64,000 bases of DNA from Clostridiales bacterium oral taxon 876 str. F0540 (GTDB lineage: Bacteria > Bacillota > Clostridia > Clostridiales > Clostridiaceae), in NCBI GenBank assembly GCA_000466585.1, contig KE993464.1, positions 118,555 through 182,554 of the forward strand. The letters are read 5' to 3'. Both the position numbers and the translations under genes were made by a program. Below the pieces are notes generated by a model that was given only the letters and a program-made list of their open reading frames with translations, was not told where the DNA came from and searched no databases. Positions 55,665 through 63,847 of the stretch are shown here, piece after piece (positions within the stretch are counted from its first letter, which is position 1; each line of letters begins with the position of its first letter).

Positions 55665-56792
55665 ATGTTCAGCTACTTTGTAATATTAGCTGTGATTTTT
55701 GCTCTTCTTTTATTTGGAGAGCTTACAAGAAAATATGGCTTTAAAAACCTTTTTATAAGAAGAGAAATTGAGAATCAATTTATAAATGAAGGTGAAGAAT
55801 TTAGAGTTTCTATCATTATAGAAAATAAAAAATGGCTGCCGATATCTTTTCTTCTGCTTAAAGAACTTATACCAAAAGGTCTTGAGTTTCATGGTGAAGA
55901 TATTTATGTAGCTGATAGTAACTATAATAATCATACAAGCAGGTATAGTATAAAATGGTTTGAAAGAATAAAAAGAACCTATAGTTATAAGGGGCTTAAG
56001 AGGGGAACCTATCTTTTAAAAGAAATATATATAGATCTTGGAGATATTTTTGGATTTTATTCGGATGAAAATTTAATAGATAGCTATGTGGAACTTTTAG
56101 TTTATCCTAAGCTTGCAAATATCAAAGATTTAAAATTAAACACAACAAGCCTTTATGGTGATAATGTTATTAGACGATGGATATACAAAGATCCATTATA
56201 TATAAAAGGGATAAGAGAGTACAATAAAGAAGATAGAATGTCTGATATTCATTGGAAGTCAAGCCTTAAAATGAATAAGCTTATGGTTAAGGATTATGAC
56301 TATACCTCAGAGTTTGAATTAGTATTAATAATTGATGTGCAGTGTGCGGACCCTTATTGGAGAGATATAAGTACGTCTTCAGTGGAAAGAGGTATAAGCA
56401 CAGCAGCAGCTTTAGCAAAGCAATCAATAAAAGAAGGAGTGCCGGTTGGACTTTGGACTGATGCAAAGCTTATAAGCTATAAAACTAATACAAATAGCGA
56501 GATAGAACCGTCACTTCATTCCTTTAAAAGTATAATAGAGACCTGTGCTCGTATAGATTACTCGCCAAAAGTGGCCTTTAGTGATTATCTGCTCCAAAGA
56601 AGCAAGTATTTTAAGACTAACTGCACCTATATTATTATAACCTCTTTTTTAAATGAAAAAAGTATTGGGATTTTATCTATGCTTAGAAGGTCGGGATATT
56701 CAATAAAGCTTATTGATATATCCAATGAATCTGAACTTCCTTCTATTTCTAATATTGAAAAGATAAACTTCAATAAAGGAGGGATAAGATGA
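55665..56792 (+). CDS. DUF58 domain protein
   Basis: A 375-residue protein with one or two N-terminal membrane helices and a C-terminal DUF58/vWA-like domain. The signature REYNKEDRMSDIHWKSS is near residue 190. The start ATG at 55665 follows AGGGGGTGG, which excludes the GTG at 55656. It is the usual partner of MoxR. It overlaps the next gene by 4 bases (ATGA). Confidence 0.92.
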   Translation: MFSYFVILAVIFALLLFGELTRKYGFKNLFIRREIENQFINEGEEFRVSIIIENKKWLPISFLLLKELIPKGLEFHGEDIYVADSNYNNHTSRYSIKWFERIKRTYSYKGLKRGTYLLKEIYIDLGDIFGFYSDENLIDSYVELLVYPKLANIKDLKLNTTSLYGDNVIRRWIYKDPLYIKGIREYNKEDRMSDIHWKSSLKMNKLMVKDYDYTSEFELVLIIDVQCADPYWRDISTSSVERGISTAAALAKQSIKEGVPVGLWTDAKLISYKTNTNSEIEPSLHSFKSIIETCARIDYSPKVAFSDYLLQRSKYFKTNCTYIIITSFLNEKSIGILSMLRRSGYSIKLIDISNESELPSISNIEKINFNKGGIR

Positions 56793-58042
56793 GCTGGTCA
56801 AGGCAGATAAAAATTCTCCAAAGTATATGTACCAATATGTTCTTTTATATAATATGGGGGATAGTAAGTTATATAATACTATCTAATAAAGTAGATTACA
56901 GGCTTTTTTTAATAGCGTTGGCAAGTAATTTTTTAGCACAGTTTATATTTTCAAAATGGGTTAATAAAGCTTTAATATTAATACCTGTTTTTACCGGTGT
57001 AGTACTTGTGTATCTTATAAGTAAGGGTTCGGGAATACTATTTAACAGTATATTTATAGTTTTTTCAATATATGTTTCAAGCTCCTTTGATAATGAGGAA
57101 ATAAATTACGACGTATATAAAGCAAGAGCCAAACAGGCACTAAGCCTAATACTTGTAATTGGACTTGTTCTTCCTATCATAGATTCAGAGTTAACTAAAA
57201 GCATATTAAAATTTTATATTATGTTTGTGGCAACTATCATATGGGCGCTAAGGGAAGCGAGAAGCTATTCCTATAAACTCAGAAGCAAAAATAGCTTTAA
57301 AGTTAGTATAGGGTTAACTGCTGGTATGCTGTTGCTTTCTGTTGATAAGGTTTTTTCAGTATTAATGAAATTTTTTATCTTAATTTTTACCGGCATAAGC
57401 AGGGGACTTGAGCATATAGCAAATTTCATATTAGACTGTTTAGGACTTATATTGAGCAGGCCTCTCCAATATATAGTTGATCACTTACAGCCTATATTCG
57501 CAAAATCAAAACTCTTTAAAAATCAGAATGTAGAAGTTAAGGTTCAAGAAAATAATGAGCTTATTAAAAGAGGAGGAGAAGGTTTTGTTCCTCCCATTTG
57601 GTTAACCAATTTAATTAAATTAGTTCTTTTAATTTTGATCTTATATATAGTATATAGGTTCCTACTAAAAGATAAATTTTATAAATCCGGACATGATGGC
57701 AAAATAGTTGAAGAAAAAAGAGAAAAAATTAAAAGGGATAAACGAAGCGGTAATTTTCTCACGAGGGCGATTCAAAACTTGATAACTCCTAAAGATTTTA
57801 GAAGTCAAATTTTAAATGTCTATAGAAAATTTGAAACTAAAACCTTTGAAAAAGGTATATACAAAAGCTATATGACAGCAAAGCAGCTGGAAAATCATAC
57901 TAGGGTTAATATAGAAAATCCACAAGGAATAAATAACCTGACGGAAATATATAATGAAGCGAAGTTTTCTAATCACGGAGTTAGCGAAGATAAAGTAAAG
58001 ATAATAAAGGAAGAGTTTAATAATGTTAAGAAGCAGCTATAA
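56789..58042 (+). CDS. Membrane protein with C-terminal DUF4129-like region
   Basis: A 417-residue protein with about six N-terminal membrane helices, another near 285-300, and a basic cytoplasmic C-terminal domain (about 320-417) with LNVYRKFETKTFEKG, similar to DUF4129. In related operons this protein also carries a transglutaminase domain between the membrane parts, which I do not see here. It is the third gene of the MoxR operon, followed by a terminator. Function unknown. Confidence 0.8.
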   Translation: MSWSRQIKILQSICTNMFFYIIWGIVSYIILSNKVDYRLFLIALASNFLAQFIFSKWVNKALILIPVFTGVVLVYLISKGSGILFNSIFIVFSIYVSSSFDNEEINYDVYKARAKQALSLILVIGLVLPIIDSELTKSILKFYIMFVATIIWALREARSYSYKLRSKNSFKVSIGLTAGMLLLSVDKVFSVLMKFFILIFTGISRGLEHIANFILDCLGLILSRPLQYIVDHLQPIFAKSKLFKNQNVEVKVQENNELIKRGGEGFVPPIWLTNLIKLVLLILILYIVYRFLLKDKFYKSGHDGKIVEEKREKIKRDKRSGNFLTRAIQNLITPKDFRSQILNVYRKFETKTFEKGIYKSYMTAKQLENHTRVNIENPQGINNLTEIYNEAKFSNHGVSEDKVKIIKEEFNNVKKQL

Positions 58043-58043
58043 G

Positions 58044-58070
58044 TGGGCGCCAGCAGGCGCTTATTTTTTT
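58044..58070 (+). terminator. Terminator after the MoxR operon
   Basis: GGCGCC-AGCA-GGCGC hairpin followed by TTATTTTTTT. Confidence 0.85.
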
Positions 58071-58131
58071 GCATAATTTTTGGGCCTGGGTGACAGAATA
58101 AAATGTGTGTTCATGGAGGGGAGTGAAATTA

Positions 58132-58725
58132 ATGAGAAATAAAGAATATATGAAAAAGATTTACAGAAAGTTTTCGGATTTCGTCTCAATAGCTGCAGCG
58201 AGAGAGCTTGAGTATTTTATTATGGATTCAAGATTTACTTCAAGTTTTAATTACAGAATGAAAGACATGATAGATGAAATAAAAAAAGAGAAAAATGACG
58301 ATATAGAATTTAGTATCTTGTTTAATACAAATGGTGAAATAGCATTAATCGACGCTAATATACTAGGAAAGTATATTGGAAATAACTATAACATAAAAAT
58401 AGAAGAGTACTATAAGAATGCTGCATTAAATAAAATAATAAGAGATGTAATAAACGGAAGCGAAAAATCCCAAAAAGATTTCATAACTATATCGTATTCT
58501 ATTTTATATCACACCTTTGACACTATTTACAGTGAAATAAGATGCAAGAAAGATACTGTTGAGAAATATAAAAGGGATTATTTGCTGACAGAATATGATG
58601 AGGAAGACGTTGGTGCTGTAATTTCATGCATACTAATTTTAGAAGATATTTGTAGATACATAGGAGTTAGAGAAAATTTATTGTTACAAGCCGTAAATGA
58701 TGCGGTTTTTAGAAAAAATATTTAG
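58132..58725 (+). CDS. Uncharacterised 197-residue protein
   Basis: I do not recognise this protein. I chose ATG at 58132 after GGAGGGGAG over ATG at 58105. It is charged, rich in Lys, Ile, Asp and Glu, with no signal peptide, membrane helix or Cys pair, and reads as mostly alpha-helical. The C-terminal half includes DYLLTEYDEEDVGAVISCILILEDICRYIG. It stands alone between a terminator and a 317-base gap. Codon use matches its neighbours, so it is a real gene, probably clostridial and cytoplasmic. Confidence 0.75.
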   Translation: MRNKEYMKKIYRKFSDFVSIAAARELEYFIMDSRFTSSFNYRMKDMIDEIKKEKNDDIEFSILFNTNGEIALIDANILGKYIGNNYNIKIEEYYKNAALNKIIRDVINGSEKSQKDFITISYSILYHTFDTIYSEIRCKKDTVEKYKRDYLLTEYDEEDVGAVISCILILEDICRYIGVRENLLLQAVNDAVFRKNI

Positions 58726-58850
58726 CAATTTTATAAGCTTTTCGACAGAGTTGTAAAAATTATTATTGAAATTTAAGGGGATGAAGTAAATCATTTTGTA
58801 ACATCTGCTTATTATGATAACTAAATGTCAAAATTGAACGATAAGAAGTT

Positions 58851-59035
58851 ATTAACACTATCCACATTACGACATTATTCTCATGTGCATAGTGTTAATA
58901 TTGTGGTAAAGACATTTCAGGGGGTGAATAACTGTTCTATAGAGCCGTTTTGATAAAATTTTACACTTATCCACAGATGTTTATAACTAATGTTAAATAT
59001 GTGGACAAGTTAAATTTAAATGATATTTAACCACA
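58851..59035. promoter_or_regulatory. DnaA-box cluster with a 17-bp inverted repeat
   Basis: Within the 317-base gap 58726-59042 I see CTATCCACA (58858-58866), the consensus box TTATCCACA (58967-58975), TGTGGACAA (59000-59008, a TTGTCCACA box on the minus strand) and TTAACCACA (59027-59035). The first sits in an inverted repeat: ATTAACACTATCCACAT (58850-58866) pairs with ATGTGCATAGTGTTAAT (58883-58899) with one mismatch. No T run follows. This could be a DnaA-binding regulatory or titration site; the rest of the gap shows nothing clear. Confidence 0.5.
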
Positions 59036-59042
59036 GAAGCTC

Positions 59043-59414
59043 TTGAGTGAACAGGTTTATATGATGATAGTAGAAAGCATGATTAGAAACGAAATTACTG
59101 AAGATATCAAAAAAATCTATTTTTACAGGCTTATTAAAAATAGGATTTCACTTTCATTAGGCGACGGAAGAATGGATGTTCAATCCTATGGAATTGAAAT
59201 TGAAAGACAGGATGTAGTAAACGGTTCAATTATTAATATAGAAAGAGATTCTGTAAAAAGTATAAGTCCTCATAGACATAAGGTACATAACCTTTTAAAA
59301 TTTTTATATGACAATTGCGTATCTCCTATTCATCTTATTGATGTACTTGGTGATTATATAGATGAATACATAGTTGATTTTGATGAAGCATTAAAAGAAA
59401 TAGCTACATATTAA
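59043..59414 (+). CDS. DUF6514 family protein
   Basis: A 123-residue protein of a clostridial family of unknown function. The recognised core is QSYGIEIERQDVVNGSIINIERDSVKSIS, then HRHKVHNLLKFLYDN and SPIHLIDVLGDYIDEYI. It starts with TTG at 59043 or ATG at 59061. Neither has a good Shine-Dalgarno, which is unusual in this window. It lies directly after the DnaA-box cluster. It is a single gene with its own terminator, and no membrane part is seen. Confidence 0.75.
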   Translation: MSEQVYMMIVESMIRNEITEDIKKIYFYRLIKNRISLSLGDGRMDVQSYGIEIERQDVVNGSIINIERDSVKSISPHRHKVHNLLKFLYDNCVSPIHLIDVLGDYIDEYIVDFDEALKEIATY

Positions 59415-59440
59415 AGGAGGATCTATAATCCTCTTTTTTT
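59415..59440 (+). terminator. Terminator after the DUF6514 gene
   Basis: AGGAGGAT pairs with ATCCTCTT around CTATA, then a T run. Confidence 0.82.
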
Positions 59441-59484
59441 ATGCGTTTATTATTAGTAATTGTAATGTGTTAATGGTAGAATAT

Positions 59485-59561
59485 AAGTAGATTGCGGGAT
59501 AAAATGTCCAAAGGCTGGAGTGTAAAGAACCTAGAGCCTTGTGCGGAAAGCAAATTTACTT
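59485..59561 (+). ncRNA. Possible three-way-junction RNA before acpS
   Basis: AAGTAGATTGC (59485-59495) can pair with GCAAATTTACTT (59550-59561), enclosing a small hairpin GGA-TAAAATG-TCC and a larger one AAGGCT...AGCCTT with inner GG/CC. The result is a three-way junction like those of small riboswitches. It matches no class I know. Its 3' strand overlaps the start of the AT-rich repeat, so it may instead be part of that element. Confidence 0.35.
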
Positions 59562-59630
59562 AAACCAGCATGATTGCAGTAAATATTTATATATTTAAAA
59601 ATTTTTATAGGCTTATATATAAATATAATA
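59546..59630 (+). repeat. AT-rich hairpin repeat, copy 2 (plus orientation)
   Basis: From GAAAGCAAAT (59546) through AACCAGCATGATTGCAGTAA to the AT-rich stretch ending near 59630, it matches the minus-strand copy at 27834-27936 with few changes. The ACTGCAA/TTGCAGT stem of copy 1 is weakened here (ACTTAAA). It sits in the 332-base gap between the DUF6514 gene and acpS. That gap also holds the terminator at 59415 and the possible RNA at 59485. Confidence 0.68.
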
Positions 59631-59746
59631 ATGATAAAGTGGCATTACTTGATCCTAATAAAGATTAATATTTAACATAGTTAAATAGTGAACAAGCAAG
59701 CGAGAATGATGTAACTTTAGTTCGTAATTTTATTGAGGGGTGGAAT

Positions 59747-60178
59747 ATGATTACCGGAGTTGGTGTTGATATAGTTGAGATAAGACGGATAAAAGAAGCT
59801 GTTGAGAGAAATGATAATTTTATTGATAAGCTTTTTAGTAGAGAAGAAATAGATTATTTAAGAAGCAGGGGAATGAGACCGGAGTATGTAGCTGGAAGGT
59901 TTGCTGCTAAGGAGGCTGTAGCTAAGGCGCTGGGAACAGGTTTTCGAGGCTTTAGTTTTAGAGACATTGTTATAGATAGAACAGCACTTGGAAAGCCAAT
60001 CGTTGTATTGAAAGGGAAAGCTAAAGTTATTGCTCAAAAAAGCGGTGACTATAAGATACATTTAAGTATTTCTCACGGAGAAGATAGTGCTATTGCCTAT
60101 GCTATGATAGAAAATACAGATTACAGGAGTGAAGAAAATGAAGATAGCGTCAGGTCGTATGATGAGGGAGATAGATAA
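59747..60178 (+). CDS. acpS: Holo-[acyl-carrier-protein] synthase
   Basis: A 143-residue enzyme that adds 4'-phosphopantetheine to acyl carrier protein. It has GVDIVEIRRI with the metal-binding Asp, SREEIDYL, and RFAAKEAVAKALGTG with the catalytic Glu/Lys, then LSISHGEDSAIAYA. About 20 extra C-terminal residues (from DYRSEENED), mostly encoded in the 41-base overlap with nnr, are not part of the family core. ATG at 59747 follows GAGGGG. acpS-nnr-gerS-alr form a likely operon. Confidence 0.95.
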   Translation: MITGVGVDIVEIRRIKEAVERNDNFIDKLFSREEIDYLRSRGMRPEYVAGRFAAKEAVAKALGTGFRGFSFRDIVIDRTALGKPIVVLKGKAKVIAQKSGDYKIHLSISHGEDSAIAYAMIENTDYRSEENEDSVRSYDEGDR

Positions 60179-61646
60179 ATATTGCATAGAGACGTTAAAG
60201 ATTCCAGGTATAGTTTTGATGGAGAATGCTGCGCTAAAAATTATAAAGAATGTGAATTTAGATAAAAATAATTATTTTACTATTGTATGTGGAAAAGGCA
60301 ATAATGGCGGAGACGGTTTTGCTGTTGCGCGACATCTGGCCGTTATAGGAAAGAAGATTGAAGTGTTTTTTATAGGAACTGAAGAGAATCTTATGGGAGA
60401 TACTAAAATTAATTTTTCCATATTAAAGAATATGGGCATAAAGATAAACAAAATAAATAATATGGAAGATATAAATGAACTTAGAGATTCGGCAGGGAGA
60501 TCTGATGTTACTATAGATTCGATTTTTGGAACCGGGTTATCAAAAAATATAGATGGCATTTATGATAATGCTATTTCTATAATAAATGAGAACAGCAAGT
60601 ACATTTTGTCTGTAGATGTTCCTTCGGGATTTAATAGTGACGATGGAAAAACAATGGGCAATTGTGTAAAAGCTAATAAGACCGTTACCTTAGCACTATA
60701 TAAGAAAGGTTTTTTAAATTACGGAAGTGATAAGTTCACCGGAGAAATAGTTGTTGAGGATATTGGTATTCCTGAGTTTGTAGTAGATAAGTTTCATGAA
60801 AATGAATTTATTATTGATAGAGAAATGATAAAAAGCAGATTATTTAAAAGAGACAAATATTCACATAAAGGTGATTATGGAAGAATATTAATTATAGCTG
60901 GCTCAAAGGGATATTCCGGAGCTGCTTATATTGCAGCAGAGGGAGCTGTAAGAAGTGGCGCAGGGCTTGTAACATTGTGTTGCAGTGAGGATATTCAGTC
61001 TGTTTTAAGTATGAAGCTTACTGAAGCTATGACTATCTCATTTAAAGATAGGGATAGATTAAAAGATATTCTTTCAAAATGCAATTCCATAGCTATAGGG
61101 CCCGGAATGGGAAACAATGAAGATACCTTTGAAGTAGTAAGATATGCATTGGAAAATGCTAAATGCCCCGTAGTAATTGATGCAGATGGAATAAATGTCT
61201 TGAAGGAAAGTCTTTCTATTTTAAAAAATAGAGAGCATGGTGTAATATTAACTCCGCATTTGGGAGAAATGTCTAGAATAACAGGACTTGATATTAATTA
61301 TATCAAGGAAAATAGAATAGAAGTATCTGAAGAATTTGCAAGGGAATATGGAGTTGTTATAATATTAAAAGGTTATAATACAATAATTACAGATGGAACT
61401 GCAACAATAATCAATCCTACAGGTAACAGCTCAATGGCATCCGGCGGAATGGGAGACTGCTTAACTGGAATTATTGCATCCTTTATAGGTCAGGGATATA
61501 AGCTTATGGAGGCAGCGGCTCTTTCAACATATATACATGGATATGCCGGTGATAGACTTTCGGAGGATATGTTCTGCGTAAATGCAAGTCATGTTTTAGA
61601 AAGCCTACCCTATGTAATAAAAGAACTTCAGAAGTATGAAGAATAA
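60138..61646 (+). CDS. nnr: Bifunctional NAD(P)H-hydrate epimerase / ADP-dependent dehydratase
   Basis: A 502-residue metabolite-repair enzyme restoring damaged NADH and NADPH hydrates. I chose ATG at 60138, 9 bases after GGAG, over GTG at 60129. The N-terminal YjeF_N epimerase domain has GKGNNGGDG (about 56-64). The C-terminal ribokinase-like dehydratase domain (from about 230) has GSKGYSGAA, GPGMG and NSSMASGGMGDCLTG. It overlaps acpS by 41 bases. Confidence 0.95.
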   Translation: MKIASGRMMREIDKYCIETLKIPGIVLMENAALKIIKNVNLDKNNYFTIVCGKGNNGGDGFAVARHLAVIGKKIEVFFIGTEENLMGDTKINFSILKNMGIKINKINNMEDINELRDSAGRSDVTIDSIFGTGLSKNIDGIYDNAISIINENSKYILSVDVPSGFNSDDGKTMGNCVKANKTVTLALYKKGFLNYGSDKFTGEIVVEDIGIPEFVVDKFHENEFIIDREMIKSRLFKRDKYSHKGDYGRILIIAGSKGYSGAAYIAAEGAVRSGAGLVTLCCSEDIQSVLSMKLTEAMTISFKDRDRLKDILSKCNSIAIGPGMGNNEDTFEVVRYALENAKCPVVIDADGINVLKESLSILKNREHGVILTPHLGEMSRITGLDINYIKENRIEVSEEFAREYGVVIILKGYNTIITDGTATIINPTGNSSMASGGMGDCLTGIIASFIGQGYKLMEAAALSTYIHGYAGDRLSEDMFCVNASHVLESLPYVIKELQKYEE

Positions 61647-61701
61647 TAGACATCATTGATGAATAGTATTAATAATGAAATTCTTATTCTTGGAGGCTAA
61701 A

Positions 61702-62307
61702 GTGAGAAAAAAAGTATTAATACTATCCATTGCATTGCTAACTTTTATAAGCATCTTGTCAAGTTGCAAAAGAGTTCAGAGAGATCCAAATGATATAACT
61801 AATTTTCTTAAGGACTTAAAAAACTACAGCACGGATTTTACTATGGATATAAAAAATGATAAACAAGTTGTAGTACATGAAGGTAAACAATACTATAAAA
61901 AGGGACAAGGGTATAGAGTAGAGCTGAATAAAGACAGAGTTTTTTTATATAAATCAGATAAGATATATGTCAATGATGTGAAAAATAATTTTAAGTATAC
62001 TTTGGACAAGGATTTTGATAATATATATAGAATTACATTTGTGGAACAATACATAAACATGCTTTCTACAAACGAAGGAGTTAAATATGACTATAAAACT
62101 ATTGAAGGCAAGAATTATCAGCTTATAGAGTTAATAATTCCAGGAGGAACAAGAGAAACGGACAAGGCAGTAATGTATGTAAATACTAAAACCTACCTTC
62201 CTGAATGGATTATAGTATATGATGAAAATAATAGGGAAAGAATAAAAATAACTTATAAGAACTTCCAATGTGAAGAAATTGACAGCAAATTATTTAATAT
62301 TGATTAA
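61702..62307 (+). CDS. gerS: GerS-like germination lipoprotein
   Basis: A 201-residue lipoprotein. I chose GTG at 61702 after TTGGAGG. The signal peptide ends in a lipobox ISILSSC with Cys22 as the lipid-bearing residue. The rest resembles LolA-fold lipoproteins. Clostridioides difficile GerS, needed for cortex breakdown in germination, lies beside an alanine racemase gene, as here. The place and size agree, so I call it GerS-like; sequence proof would need an alignment. It should be anchored to a spore or cell membrane surface. Confidence 0.78.
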   Translation: MRKKVLILSIALLTFISILSSCKRVQRDPNDITNFLKDLKNYSTDFTMDIKNDKQVVVHEGKQYYKKGQGYRVELNKDRVFLYKSDKIYVNDVKNNFKYTLDKDFDNIYRITFVEQYINMLSTNEGVKYDYKTIEGKNYQLIELIIPGGTRETDKAVMYVNTKTYLPEWIIVYDENNRERIKITYKNFQCEEIDSKLFNID

Positions 62308-62372
62308 TTATTTGCTTAATTAAATTGGACAGACTGTAAAAACGCAGAGCGATTTTTAACGGGGGGATATTT

Positions 62373-63533
62373 GTGTTCAGACACTTAAGACCAGTATGGG
62401 CAGAGGTTGATTTAGATAATCTTGCCCATAATATGAGAGAAATACGAAGGAACTCAAAGAGTAAGGATATTATTGCAGTAATAAAAGCGGATGGATATGG
62501 ACATGGTGCACTTGATATTGCTCCGACCTTGCTTGCAAACGGTGCAACAAGAATTGCTGTGGCGGTATTGAATGAGGCTGTTGAATTAAGACGCGGCGGC
62601 ATTGAGCAGCCCATTATGATTTTAGGATTTACTCCTCCAAGTCTTATTGATTTGCTTATTAGATATGATATAGAGCAAACTGTGTATTCTTACGACTTAG
62701 CAAAAGAAATATCAGAAGCAGCGCGAAAGAAAAACAAGACTGCCAAAATACACATAGCACTTGACACCGGTATGGGAAGAATAGGCTTTCTGCCTGACGA
62801 GGAAAGCTTGGAAGAAGTATTTAAAATAAGCAGACTGCCGAATCTAATTATAGAAGGACTTTTTTCACATTTTTCTTCAGCGGATGAAAATGATAAAGAA
62901 TATACTAAAGCCCAACTTGACAAGTATAATTACTTTTATGAAAAACTAAAGGGAAAAGGTGTTAATGTAAATATAAGGCACATTGCAAATAGTGCTGCCA
63001 TAATTGATTTGCCTGAATCACATTTTGAAGCGGTCAGACCTGGGATAATTTTATATGGTTATTATCCGTCTGATGAAGTTTTAAAAGAAAAAATAGATTT
63101 AAAGCCTGTAATGTCTCTTAAAACAAATATAGTCCACATAAAAAAGCTTCCAGTTGGGGAGTATATAAGCTATGGAAGGAAATTTAAAACATCTAGGGAA
63201 AGTATTATAGCAACCCTGCCTGTTGGATACGCAGATGGTTACACAAGACTTTTATTCAATAAGGCAAAGGTTATTATTAATGGATGCTTTGTTCCTGTAA
63301 TTGGACGAATCTGCATGGATCAATGCATGGTGGATGTTACTGATATTCCTGAAGTAAAGCTTGGCGATGAGGTTATTCTAATGGGGCAGCAGGGTGAAAT
63401 AAAATTTACAGCTGATGATATTGCAGAACTTATAGGGACCATAAACTATGAAGTTACCTGTATGATAAGCAAAAGAGTTCCCCGAGTTTACATGAAGGAT
63501 GGAAAAGTCGTAAAAATAAGAAATTATGTATAA
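62373..63533 (+). CDS. alr: Alanine racemase
   Basis: A 386-residue PLP enzyme making D-alanine for peptidoglycan. The PLP Lys38 is in VIKADGYGHG, and the catalytic Tyr267 is in ISYGRKF. The C-terminal domain has GRICMDQCMVDVT. GTG at 62373 follows GGGGGG. It follows the gerS-like gene by 65 bases and precedes the antitoxin gene, the usual alr-ndoAI arrangement in Firmicutes. Confidence 0.97.
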   Translation: MFRHLRPVWAEVDLDNLAHNMREIRRNSKSKDIIAVIKADGYGHGALDIAPTLLANGATRIAVAVLNEAVELRRGGIEQPIMILGFTPPSLIDLLIRYDIEQTVYSYDLAKEISEAARKKNKTAKIHIALDTGMGRIGFLPDEESLEEVFKISRLPNLIIEGLFSHFSSADENDKEYTKAQLDKYNYFYEKLKGKGVNVNIRHIANSAAIIDLPESHFEAVRPGIILYGYYPSDEVLKEKIDLKPVMSLKTNIVHIKKLPVGEYISYGRKFKTSRESIIATLPVGYADGYTRLLFNKAKVIINGCFVPVIGRICMDQCMVDVTDIPEVKLGDEVILMGQQGEIKFTADDIAELIGTINYEVTCMISKRVPRVYMKDGKVVKIRNYV

Positions 63534-63588
63534 TTTTTTTAGAATGAAGCCATATATGCCGTAAAATGGGGAAATACAAATTATTACT

Positions 63589-63618
63589 TTGACATATTGA
63601 CATATTGTGAATTATAAT
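63589..63618 (+). promoter_or_regulatory. SigA promoter candidate upstream of the RHH gene
   Basis: TTGACA (63589-63594), 18 bases, TATAAT (63613-63618). It lies in the 314-base gap 63534-63847, which otherwise holds only AT-rich sequence with a small hairpin (AAATTAAAT/ATTTAATTT near 63730). The gap suggests the antitoxin gene can be transcribed apart from alr. Confidence 0.55.
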
Positions 63619-63847
63619 CTTATTGTACATATTTATGCCTAAATTGAATTGTACTGTTAAGTATAAAAATTTAAGCGTAAATACCTTAATTTGTATATTA
63701 CATGCGGATAAGTATCTTAGATATCAAATTAAATCGGATATTTAATTTTGTAAAGAATATAGAAACATCTATATTTTGCTCTATTAAATTTAGATTTATT
63801 ATTTGAATCTATATAGTACACGAAGCATTAGGAGGCGTTTATTTCCC

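Noticed and set aside
58850..59040. Replication origin (oriC)
   Set aside because: DnaA boxes are few, no DnaA-trio/AT unwinding arrangement is evident, and no dnaA, dnaN, gyrB or parAB genes are nearby.
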